This document shows positions 47,209-57,700 of a stretch of DNA of 64,000 nt, one piece after another. The stretch is from Anas platyrhynchos (taxonomy: Eukaryota; Chordata; Aves; Anseriformes; Anatidae), in contig NC_092590.1 of the NCBI RefSeq assembly GCF_047663525.1, forward strand, positions 4,050,001-4,114,000. The letters run 5' to 3'. Below the pieces are notes generated by a model. It was not told the DNA's origin. It ran no database searches and was given only the letters and a program-made list of their open reading frames with translations. Both the position numbers and the translations under genes were made by a program. How positions within the stretch are numbered: position 1 is the stretch's first letter; each line of letters begins with the position of its first letter.

Positions 47209-48234
47209 GCTGCTCTTGGCTTTCTGGCTGCTCTTGGCTTGGACTGGCGCACGCTTTATTGGGTTAGAAACTGGCTGGATAGCCGGGCCCAAAGAGTCGT
47301 GGTGAATGGAGTCAAGTCCAGTTGGAGGCCAATCACTAGTGGCGTTCCCCAGGGCTCGGTGCTGGGGCCGGTCCTCTTTAATATCTTCATCAATGATCTG
47401 GACGAGGGCATTGAGTGCACCCTCAGTAAGTTTGCAGATGACACCAAGTTAGGTGCGTGTGTCAATCTGCTCGAGGGTAGGAAGACTCTGCAGGAGGATC
47501 TGGATAGGCTGCACCGATGGGCTGAGGCCAACTGCATGAAGTTCAACAAGGCCAAGTGCTGGGTCCTGCACCTGGGATGCAATAACCCCAAGCAGAGCTA
47601 CAGGCTGGGAGATGAGTGGTTGGAAAGCTGCCAGGCAGAGAAGGACCTGGGGGTGATGGTTGATAGTCGGCTGAATATGAGCCTGCAGTGTGCTCAGGTG
47701 GCCAAGAAGGCCAACAGCATCCTGGCTTATATCAGAACCAGTGTGACCAGCAGGACTAGGGAGGTGATCGTCCCCCTGTACTCGGCTCTGGTGAGGCCGC
47801 ACCTCGAGTACTGTGTTCAGTTTTGGGCCCCTCGCTACAAGAAGGACATCGAGGTGCTTGAGCGGGTCCAGAGAAGGGCGACGAAGCTGGTGAGGGGCCT
47901 GAAGAACAAGTCCTACGTGGAGCGGCTGAGGGAGCTGGGCTTGTTCAGCCTGGAGAAAAGGAGGCTCAGGGGCAACCTTATTGCTCTCTACAGATACCTT
48001 AAAGGAGGCTGTAGCGAGGTGGGGGTTGGCCTGTTCTCCCACGTGCCTGGTGACAGGACGAGGGGGAATGGGCTTAAGTTGCACCAGGGGAGTTTTAGGT
48101 TAGATGTTAGGAAGAACTTCTTTACTGAAAGGGTTGTTAGGCACTGGAACAGGCTGCCCAGGGAGGTGGTGGAGTCACCATCCCTGGAAGTCTTTAAAAG
48201 AGGTTTAGATGTAGAGCTTAAGGATATGGTTTAG
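47203..48234 (+). CDS. CR1 ORF2 C-terminal half, open (343 codons)
   Basis: An uninterrupted frame from the RT palm to the natural ORF2 stop, with F-A-D-D at 47431-47442 and [10 protein letters not shown] at 47341-47370. The endonuclease and RT fingers are missing because of 5' truncation, so no active protein is expected. The first ATG lies in flanking DNA. Confidence 0.85.
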   Translation: MLAALGFLAALGLDWRTLYWVRNWLDSRAQRVVVNGVKSSWRPITSGVPQGSVLGPVLFNIFINDLDEGIECTLSKFADDTKLGACVNLLEGRKTLQEDLDRLHRWAEANCMKFNKAKCWVLHLGCNNPKQSYRLGDEWLESCQAEKDLGVMVDSRLNMSLQCAQVAKKANSILAYIRTSVTSRTREVIVPLYSALVRPHLEYCVQFWAPRYKKDIEVLERVQRRATKLVRGLKNKSYVERLRELGLFSLEKRRLRGNLIALYRYLKGGCSEVGVGLFSHVPGDRTRGNGLKLHQGSFRLDVRKNFFTERVVRHWNRLPREVVESPSLEVFKRGLDVELKDMV

Positions 48235-48310
48235 TGGGGACTGTTAGTGTTAGGTCAGAGGTTGGACTCGATGATCTTGAGGTCTCTTCCAACCTAGAAA
48301 TTCTGTGAAA
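47209..48310 (+). mobile_element. CR1 LINE, 5'-truncated, intact C-terminal half of ORF2
   Basis: About 1.1 kb from the middle of RT to the 3' end (TAGAAATTCTGTGA near 48295-48308). It is close in sequence to the minus-strand copy at 42507-43600, so the two form an inverted repeat about 3.6 kb apart. The 5' junction has GCTGCTCTTGGCTT twice (47209-47222 and 47227-47240). Confidence 0.95.
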
Positions 48311-48935
48311 TAGAGGGGAGGCAGCTCCAGCCTTCCACCCAGGGTAGAAGCAGGACAGCCCCAATGCGGTTTAAGGCTGCAGACCTCTCCAGGACCCACT
48401 TTTGTTCTCTAAGACTCTGCATTCCACCATAAGTTGATTTTCAACACAGTCCACTATCTTAGGCATTTCAGAAGTATGGGATGAACACACCTAGTACCAT
48501 ATTGATGTGTTTCAGTTTCATTAATATGATAAATTTGTGCCACAGCAACAGTTGGCATCACTTATTTAACTCAAACATAGATACTGATTAGCAGCACCAA
48601 TTTTTAAAACAAAGCTATGTTTTACAATGCAAGACTTGCCCACGCTGACTAACTGTATCAGACAGACATCAGATTTTATTTGAAAAGAGGCCACCCAATG
48701 TAAAGTTGTTTGGTTAAGGAGGTGAAGGGCAAATACATTAAATTCTGTGTGTGATTCCGTGTGAAATTCTACTGCTGCTATTTTGTTCTTCTGAGGAAGA
48801 CAGCTGTAGACTTCTCCAAGGTGATGATACATCTTGTCTAAGTATCTTTTTTTTTTTTTTTTCCTAACTTGTACAAGATAACTTACAATGACATTTTTTG
48901 AATGCCTGATCCACTGAAAAAAATTCTCTCTTCCA

Positions 48936-49070
48936 TCTAGACCTATCATTTGGCACAGTTAACCACAAGGCCCTGCTCTATCTGCTTGTGCATAAATATG
49001 GAATAAACAAGGACCTCAAACAATTTCAAGCCTGGTTCCTGGGAGACTGGCAGATGAAAAGGAAGTAACA
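48936..49070 (+). mobile_element. Possible ancient LINE RT remnant
   Basis: Codons read L-S-F-G-T-V-N-H-K-A-L-L-Y, then H-K-Y-G-I-N, then F-Q-A-W-F. This resembles the D-T-V-N-H-K...L..Y-G-I.....W-F region of many LINE reverse transcriptases (CR1/L2/RTE). It is short, diverged and alone, and could be chance. Confidence 0.3.
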
Positions 49071-51245
49071 CAAACGTGAGTTCTTTCAGTGAAAGGTCAG
49101 CATTTCTTAGGGAATAAACTGCAGTTCACCAACTTCCCACTCACAAATTATCATGAGAACATGATCTTTTACTGCTAGCTTGTCCTCCTGCTGGAGAAGG
49201 AGAACATACTTATCCTTGGTCATTGGGAAAACGACCAGCTCCTCCACAATGTCAGCACTCTGAGGGCAGTATACAACCTCAGCTAAAAGCATTTGCCAAA
49301 GGCCACTGCTGATAAATACAAGTGAAATACAGATCATGCACAGAGTATCAAGAGGAAAGAAAGGGGTAGATAAAGGGTAGGTTAAAAAAAACACCACTGA
49401 AAGACCAAACATTTCTGCAAAGCAGGGTGAGACAAAGCAATCTCTATTTGAAATCAGGCTGGTATTTTTACCAGCAGGTAAACAAGCACATTTCATTGAC
49501 AAGTCATTGGGTTCATCATTTGCTTGAAATGTCACCTTTCTGTATAAAAGTACCTACTTGTCACAGTTCTTAGCTTCTTTTGTCAAGACAGCCAAAAGAT
49601 GGCAGAGAAAACAGACATACACCCCAACTGAGCCCACTCCTCCCACAGCGGAACAAGAGACACATAGTACTTGCAGGTTCAGAAGTCTAAGACAAGTAAT
49701 AATGATAACAAGGATCACACATCCAAAAACTCTTCTCTTGGTAAACTGGGGAAGCATTGCAGGACAGGAAGAGAGACATGTCATCAGCTCCTAACATCTT
49801 GCAAAGCCAAGCCCAACTGAGAAATTCCTTTTCCAGCAGTTCTTCCTGGTTTCCCCATCTGTCCCCAGTTTTCATCTGTAGTCTTTCATCTTCCATCACT
49901 GAGCAGGATGAAGGAACATGGTAGTGTGGAAAGGATGCTCCCAACACTTGTCTTAAACCCTTACATACAACTTGTATCTCCGTTAGGCACCATTCATATA
50001 GAAGTATTTCCAGCTGTAATCTCTGACACACTGAAGAAGTAGTTACATGGATAGTTCATTACAGCATTTAGGAGTTTTATGCCAGGAAACTAAGATAAAA
50101 AGCTTAATGGATAATGGAAGCACAGCTTCCTACAGACAGGAAGGAGCAGACCTCTTTCCTGGTAGGAAAGCCTGACACAATTTTCTTCTGCAGACATTCT
50201 GCTAGCACTCTTCCTACCTGGTTGGCTAATACCTTTTTAAACAGGCTGTTTCTCCTGCTGTTTATACACAATATTGAAGCTGGAACCAACTGACCCATAG
50301 AGAGTATTCATGTACTTAGAGAAACTAAAGCCTGGGATGATACGTCAGACCAGGCCACATAAGAGCAGAAGTTCTCTTCTACTTCCTGTATCATGCAGCC
50401 ATAGGAGAGTTACCACCTCCTTCAGCAGTCCTCAAACATACATATTAGTTTTTAACACCTAAGCCCTAAGCTCTCCATGGCTGGGCAGTACTAAATATGT
50501 GTATTTGTGATCCTCTGTCTCTGCTGAGACCTCACTCAATGGGCTGCTGTAATGTAAACCTTATTTACTATCCTTACTGGCTCGTGTCTTAAAGCAGCTT
50601 CAGCAAAGTAACACCTATTTGTGTGTGCTTTCTAAGTGACATTCAGATCACAGGAATATATACATCTCTGATTCTTAAAGTATACTAAGTGTTTATTTCT
50701 GGATGGTAGGCTTGTGACAGCAACCAGCAGCCTTCACATCAAGTGGTAACACAAGCCAGTGGCTGTCCAGCAATAATTACAACAGAGCATAACAGAAGCC
50801 ATGACATGGGTTTTCTTTAATTTGCACAATGCATGCAAACGGACACAAAAAGGGATATAGCAAAGTCACTAAATATATATTTAAAATTATGATATATTTT
50901 CCTAGGTCATTCTCTTTGACTTTCACTAATTTATCCCTTTGTCACACAACCAGGCATCTGGGACATGTTGCTAATTGCTGCTGTTCTGCTGCTGATCAGT
51001 GGGACCCTGGAAATCTTCCTGCCTGGCAATGCCTTGTCTTGGGACATCGAGAGTAAGGTCAGCAACTGCCTCTTTCCCTCAGACATCCAACTCTTCACCT
51101 CCAACTTGCAATTCTCAAAATGTTTTCTTGAATTTCTCTGTGCCTCCTCATATAAAAGGTGTATCTCTACAGCAACATAGTGCCTGCAGCTCACAGGAAA
51201 ACAGTTAAAACAGCTCACCCATACAGTCTGGGAAGACAGATATGT
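49071..51245. other. Non-coding stretch, one exon-like block
   Basis: No known gene recognised apart from the speculative exon at 50954-51052. The 142-codon minus-strand frame 49107-49535 has no recognisable motif. Confidence 0.5.
50954..51052 (+). other. Speculative orphan exon encoding a hydrophobic segment
   Basis: A 99-base block with a pyrimidine-rich acceptor (CACACAACCAG|GC) and a good donor (GAGA|GTAAGG), open in the phase 1-1 frame. It would encode I-W-D-M-L-L-I-A-A-V-L-L-L-I-S-G-T-L-E-I, a membrane- or signal-like stretch. No partner exon or family was recognised. It lies on the strand opposite to, and just 3' of, the GPAT3-like gene. Confidence 0.2.
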
Positions 51246-51331
51246 TTTATTAAAAGTTAAGAAATTAACAGGTAAGTCTTCAGGGTAACTCAAAGATTTC
51301 TTAAAATGGCATTTTAATTAACCTAAGTAAT

Positions 51332-51337
51332 TTTATT
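51332..51337 (-). other. Candidate polyadenylation signal of the GPAT3-like gene
   Basis: Minus-strand AATAAA about 275 bases after the stop; a second lies at 51246-51251. Which one is used is unknown. Confidence 0.4.
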
Positions 51338-51511
51338 ACCAATTCTTCTCACTCATCATTGCACAGAATTTCTCAAGTATGTCATAAATGTTCCTATTTT
51401 TAAATTGACGGCTTTGTTTAAAAAAAAAAAAAATACTCTCTCTTCATGGCTTCCCTGCTGCATTATATGCAAAATAATTTATAGGGACAGCAGGAAAGGA
51501 TGTGGGTTTTA

Positions 51512-51516
<5 letters not shown>

Positions 51517-51543
<27 letters not shown>
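51517..51543. repeat. A27 homopolymer (T run in the GPAT3-like 3' UTR)
   Basis: 27 A on the plus strand, followed by an A19 run at 51573-51591. Both fall in the inferred 3' UTR of the minus-strand gene. Confidence 0.9.
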
Positions 51544-51610
51544 GCCAATTTTCTGTGTAGTTAAGTCTTGTCAAAAAAAAAAAAAAAAAAAGAGATAAAA
51601 TAAATACCAT

Positions 51611-51725
51611 TTAATAAACATTTCCATTTCCCACAGATCCATTTTCTGTTACTATCTGGCAATATTTTTTCTGTTGCTCTTCCTTGAAAGACTCTTTGAC
51701 CTTTTTTCTTTTCAGTCCTCCATCC
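51611..51725 (-). CDS. GPAT3-like exon 12 and stop
   Basis: 115 bases, acceptor TTTCAG|GGATGG, TAA at 51611-51613. W-D-G-G-L-K-R and F-K-E-E-Q-Q-K-K are kept; the last residues differ from GPAT3. Confidence 0.92.
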
Positions 51726-54700
51726 CTGAAAGATACAGATAAGAAATTGTCCTGAGTTCACTTCAGAGGCAGAAAAATGTTATGATATTTATATGACATA
51801 GTCACAGCAACTTTTACTCTAAATGCTGGCTTTTGCAATGCAACACAAATGATCAGTACTGCCAAAATCTATCACGTAATACAACAACAGCCTTCCTTTA
51901 ATCCAGGGTATAACGGGCAAAATATTTATTTTCACCAAATTATGCCTGCTGGCTGGATCCACCTGTCAGCTCTGTTTCTCTTTCTATACTAAATCCACTT
52001 ATTCTAGTAGAGCTGTTAGCAGAATAAGGTACTATTATCTTAGTCTGAGTCAGTAAGGGGAATGGACTACAGTCAAAGAAAAAAAAAAAAAAGGAAGAAA
52101 TTTTAAAAGGTTTAAGTTTTAGATTAAAAAACATCTAGATATGTTTTTAACTCCACTTCAAAGGTGTTCAAAGTTTCCTCATACCAAGGAAGTATAGACA
52201 TTCCTCCTCGAGCAGCAATGACAGCCTTGACTCTGTTGGCGAAGTGAATGGCATCTTCTTCTTCCTAAAAAAGACATCAATGATTTGCTGTGCAACTTTC
52301 TCACTTAAGTAGGCACCTTTTGTCAGAGAGCTGACACTTTTGTTTATGCCACAAGACAAACAGGTGCTGCAGTAATATTCCAGCTGATCCTGAGGAATGC
52401 CACCTGGCAAGTCGGTACACTGAGTCTGTCATGCTCAGTGCCAAGAAGAACCAAGTGTGAGGCTCTGTGGTTTCCGTGGCAATCCAAAGTAACACACAGA
52501 GCGAGGTCACAGGTCTGGCCAGAGCAGGGGATGTATCTGCACCCAGGACCACAACATCGGTCTAAACCCAAGAAGCTGCTAACACATTGACAAAATCACC
52601 TCAGAGGAGACGGGGTGCCTTCAATAGAGCTGGGGCCGGGTGCATTCAGTGCCAGTGTATTATCATGTTTTTGCAAGGGTCTGTTTGCCTGAACTGCAGA
52701 GGACTCTGAAGATGCATTACAGCAGCCTCCCTGCCAGGATGAAGGCAGGGCAAGGGGTGGGGTAGGCAGTAGCAGAATGCACACTGCTGCAGCAAAGGTT
52801 TTAGCCGTCAGCTTCAGGTTGGTGCCCAGAGCTGATATACCCCTGTTATATGGCTTGCTCTGCTGTTTCAGGTGTCCCACAGGATCTCATTATGAAAAAA
52901 CAAAAAACAAACAAAAAAAAAAAAAACAGGGAACAGAAATGACTGTAAAGAAGAAGCAAGCTAGTGAGAGAGTGCAAATCCTTCTTTTAAAGTTTTGCAA
53001 GCTTTGTAGTGTTAGCTGCACAAAGATAAGCTTTTTTTTTGCAGCCATCAGGTATGAACGATGACTGTAATTCAGTTGTCCAGCTACAAGAACTCTGAGA
53101 TATCTATTGCACAGATAAATTACTATGCTCTAGGAAGCTTACAGCCTTCACAGATATAAGCTTAATTTACTCCAAAAGCACACCATGAATCCTAGAGAAG
53201 GAAATGCAGATCTGTATTAGGATGGCTTTCATTGTGCTAATAGGCGCTCTGATTCCCAACCTTGGTTTAATTTTAGGACTACAGTGTCACTGCCTGGCCT
53301 TTTTCCATTAGATTGTCAATAATGATTTGCTAACATAATGTGAAAAACAATGCGGGTTTCCTCTCAGAAACCTATGATGAGCATTTCCAACACACACACA
53401 AAAGCTTAAGTACCTCTTTGACCATTGGTGGCAGGTACCACACATTACAGACAATAGCCCAGCTGGTCATCACATTAAAAGTATAGGTCATCATGGAATA
53501 CTTTGTGCTATTCCAGAATGCGTCTCCAAAGCGGGGGTCATACTGGAAGACAAGAAGAACAAGCATGTTCTGCCTTCTAACTGGTATGAAGAGATTTAAG
53601 GCGTATACGCAGAAAGAATGTTAGGGGAAGAGGTAGAGTGACTGGGCTAAAGCTATTCTGAAAGCCTTGCAAGCATCAAGAGAATAGTGCAATTACTAGT
53701 ATCGTGCCTTTATCCCTCAAAAGCCAGTAGGCCTAGGACAAAAGGCCAGACAGAACTGCACAAGCAGCACAGCATTTCCAAATGTACTTTTCAGGTTGCT
53801 AAAGATGTTCAGCAAGCTGTTTTCCATACTGCACTGGGCTGCAAGACATTTTGCATCATGAAAAGATTCAGTTGTCTCAGGACTTGCTTAAGTGCCTTAC
53901 TTCCACAAAACAAAACCCCTTTTAAGGTTTGCACACAAACAGTCTCTCTGACTTGAGAGCCATCTGCAAAAAGTCCTTCCATGTTTGTGCAATTGCAAAT
54001 ACGTTACCTTGATTGCTACTGGATGGATGGTCCCTCCCACCTCAAAACTTCCCTTCTTAAACATCATAACTGATGTGTTGTTTACGCAGGTGCCTAGCCA
54101 GAATGGAAACATAGAGAAGATATCAGCAAATGAATCCTACACTGCCTAAAGGAGACCTAAGTTGATAGAAAGAAAGCACGCTTTTGTTCAGTACCATAAT
54201 CCCAGAGCCCATTCTCTCTTTCATTATGCTACACATAATGACAAATAGACTGCCATAGAACTATTGTAAAATATTTGAATCTGACTTCTCATATCTCATA
54301 AGAGCTAATTAATTCTACACACTAAAAATAGACATCTCAGTTATAAAGACTGGATATGACAAACTGCATTCAGTGTAAAGTGAGGAGGGCAAAAAAATCT
54401 ATGCAGTTGTTTCCTACCTTCTGGAAAAATTAAAATGGGTAATTTGGCCTTATCTTCAATGTGTTCTCTAATTCTGTGAAGACAAAATAAAATTTTAGTG
54501 TATACTTCGTTTTCATAGAAGACTTGCATTTGAATTTTGTTAAGAATCTAAACATTTGCCATCTTTCTATCATTTATCTGCAGTCCTGGCTCTCAGGGGA
54601 GGTCCCAGTCGACCGGTGGCTAGCAAATGTGACACCCATCTACAAGAAGGGCCAGAGGGTGGACCCAGGAAACTATAGGCCTGTCAGTTTGACTTCAGTA

Positions 54701-57700
54701 CCCAGGAAGCTCATGGAGCAGATTATCTTGAGTGTTATCATGTGGCACTTGCATGGCAACCAGGCGATCAGAGCCAGTCAGCATGGGTTTATGAAAGGCA
54801 GGTCCTGCTTGATGAACCTGATCTCCTTCTATCACAGTGGATGAAGGAAAGGCTGTGAATGTGGTCTACCTTGACTTCAGTAAGGCTTTTGACACCGTTT
54901 CCCACAGAATTCTTCTAAAGAAACTGGCTGCTCATGGCTTGGACTGATGTACGCTTCATTGGGTTATGAACTGGCTGGGTAGCCAGGCCCAAAGAGTCGT
55001 GGTGAATGGAGTCAAATCCAGTCAGAGGCCGGTCACTAGCGGCGTCCCCCAGGGCTCAGTACTGGGGCCAGTCCTCTTTAATATCTTTATCGATGATCTG
55101 GGTGAGGGCATTGAGTGCACCCTCAGTAAGTTTGCAGATGACACCAAGCTAGGTGCGTGTGTCGATCTGCTCGAGGGTTGGAAGGCTCTGCAGGAGGATC
55201 TGGATAGGCTGCACCGATGGGCTGAGGTCAACTGCATGAAGTTCAACAAGGCCAAGTGCCGGGTCCTGCACCTGGGGCGCAATAACCCCAAGCAGAGCTA
55301 CAGGCTGGGAGATGAGTGGTTGGAGAGCTGCCTGGCAGAGGAGGACCTGGGAGTGATGGTTGATAGTCGGCTGAATATGAGCCAGCAGTGTGCTCAGGTG
55401 GCCAAGAAGGCCAGCAGCATCCTGGCTTGCATAAGAAACAGTGTGGCCAGCAGGGCTAGGGAAGTGATCGTCCCCCTGTACTCAGCTCTGGTGAGGCTGC
55501 ACCTCGAGTACTGTGTTCAGTTTTGGGCCCCTCATTACAGGAAGGACATGGAGGTGATGGAGTATGTCCAGAGAAGGGCAACGAAGCTGGTGAGGGGTCT
55601 GGAGAACATGTCTTATGAGGAGCAGCTGAGGGAGCTGGGGTTGTTCAGCCTGGAGGAGTCTCGGGGCAACCTTATCGCTCTCTACAGGTACCTCAAAAGA
55701 GGCTGTAGTGAGGTGTGGATTGGTCTATTCTCCCACATACCCAGCGATAGGATGAGGGGTAATGGGTGAAAGTTGTGCCAGAGGAGGCTTAGGTTGGATG
55801 TTAGGAAAAACTTCTTTACCGAAAGGGTTGTTAGGCATTGGAATGGGCTATCCAGGGAAGTGGTGGAGTCACCATCCCTGGAGGTCTTTAAAAGAAAGGT
55901 CCTTTAGATATGTGATATGGTTTAGTGGAGGACTTGTTAGTGTTAGGTGAAAGGTTGGGCTAGGTAATCTTGGAGGTCTCTTCCAACCTAGATGATTCTG
56001 TGATCTCTTATAGGTGAAGCTCTTGTCCAATAACTCTTTGCCAGTCAATGGTCTCAGCAAGGATTTATACTAGTTTCAGGCCTTGATCTTAGTGTTTTTC
56101 TCTTGCTAAATACATATATAGGTTTTTTATAAAACTGTACCCTCTACTTATGTATCATCATATTGACCCAATTAAAAGGAAGCCCAAGAATGGCTTCTTA
56201 TGGCTTCTTATGGCATGTTAAAATCTTAGTTCTAGCAATGAGCACAATCAAACCTTTTTATTCCCCTCCCCCCCCTTTTTTTTTTTTTTGACTAAAACAC
56301 ATGGAATATATTAATGTTTAATTCTTTCCAGGTTCCTAGCATCAGATTTACATATATATAATGTTTCTCCACATCTAGAAAAGAGAAAGGCCACTGTTTT
56401 ACTGCATTTTCTGCATCACTTAAGAACCACTTTTGTTAAAAAAAAATAATTCACTAAGCAGATTAATGATGCAGATTAATCTGCTGGTTTTCAAGATATC
56501 TATGTGCATTTCCTATGAATCAAGAGCATACATTTCCTGTCCACTCTATGTTAAAACGCATAAACAAAACATCAGCTTCCAAAAAAAATAATCAGACATC
56601 AATCCAGTATAGGGGGACCAACTCCCTTTTAAGGACTAGCTGCCATAGATACTTGCTTCATGTTAGCTGCATTGCACCGTATGTCATGATAATTTTGTGT
56701 GACTATGAAGATTCTCTGTGAACACCTAAAAGGCTAACAACTGCTATACTGAGTCTTATCCTTCTCATGGCCTTCAAGTCCAATACGCTGTCTCTGCCAG
56801 AAATCAGCACTGCAGGCCTTTAGAGCAGTACAGGCAACAAACACACATGAACACTTCTCCAGGATGCTCTTCCAGCTTCTACGAGCTAGGTGGTACCTGG
56901 ATCTTTTTTTCTTTGCTTAATTCCTTCTTCAAATTTCCATATGTAAGACTGAAGAGGACAGAGGAAGTTGCTAATGGGCTGTTGCTGGCTCCCTCAAATA
57001 GCCTGTTGATCTCCACAAGCAAACAGGTAAGCCTAAGGTTAAAGTTTCATATTGTTGGCAACTATCCCTTTATCCCATACTCATACCAGACAAAACCAGC
57101 TTTCTGATGCTCAGAGCTGATGAAAAAATATATCAGGGCAAGGCATGTTCTGGAAAGATGTTCTGTCAGAACTGCAATTTTGGTCCTGACATCCAGAATC
57201 ATCACCCTTGAAACTGAATGAGCAGGGTCCTGCCTGGGGCAGGAAGACAGATTGTTCCAACATGAAAATTCCCAGAGGTTACAGGGCAAACGATTGGAAA
57301 TTCAGAAGAGGAACGCTACACACTGTACTTTCGTTGATGGAGTAGTTTAAAACCTTACACAGGCAACAATCTACAGCTGCCTGCCACAAAGAGATGCAAG
57401 GTCAGAACACTCTCAGCTCATGATGGGGCCTCAAAATTAATTACTAGACCTGACAGGACAGTTAAGCAAACATCTCACTACCTTACTTTTTTCTCACCAG
57501 ATGACGATCTTTCATTTCTGAACGTTCAAACAAAACATGCTGAGTGGTTTGCATGCAAGATTTCTGAATAAGTCCCAGAAGCCCTCCATGTACCTGGCCA
57601 ACCTGCAAGCCAAAAAATAAAAGTCACTAGCAAAAACACACAGATATTTTGTTGAAAAAAATCTAACTAAAGATGAACCAATTTCTGAGCTTGCACACAA

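Noticed and set aside
49107..49535. 142-codon minus-strand frame with a hydrophobic stretch
   Set aside because: Looked like a possible membrane protein, but no family wording, no plausible exon borders and no linkage to the GPAT3-like exons.
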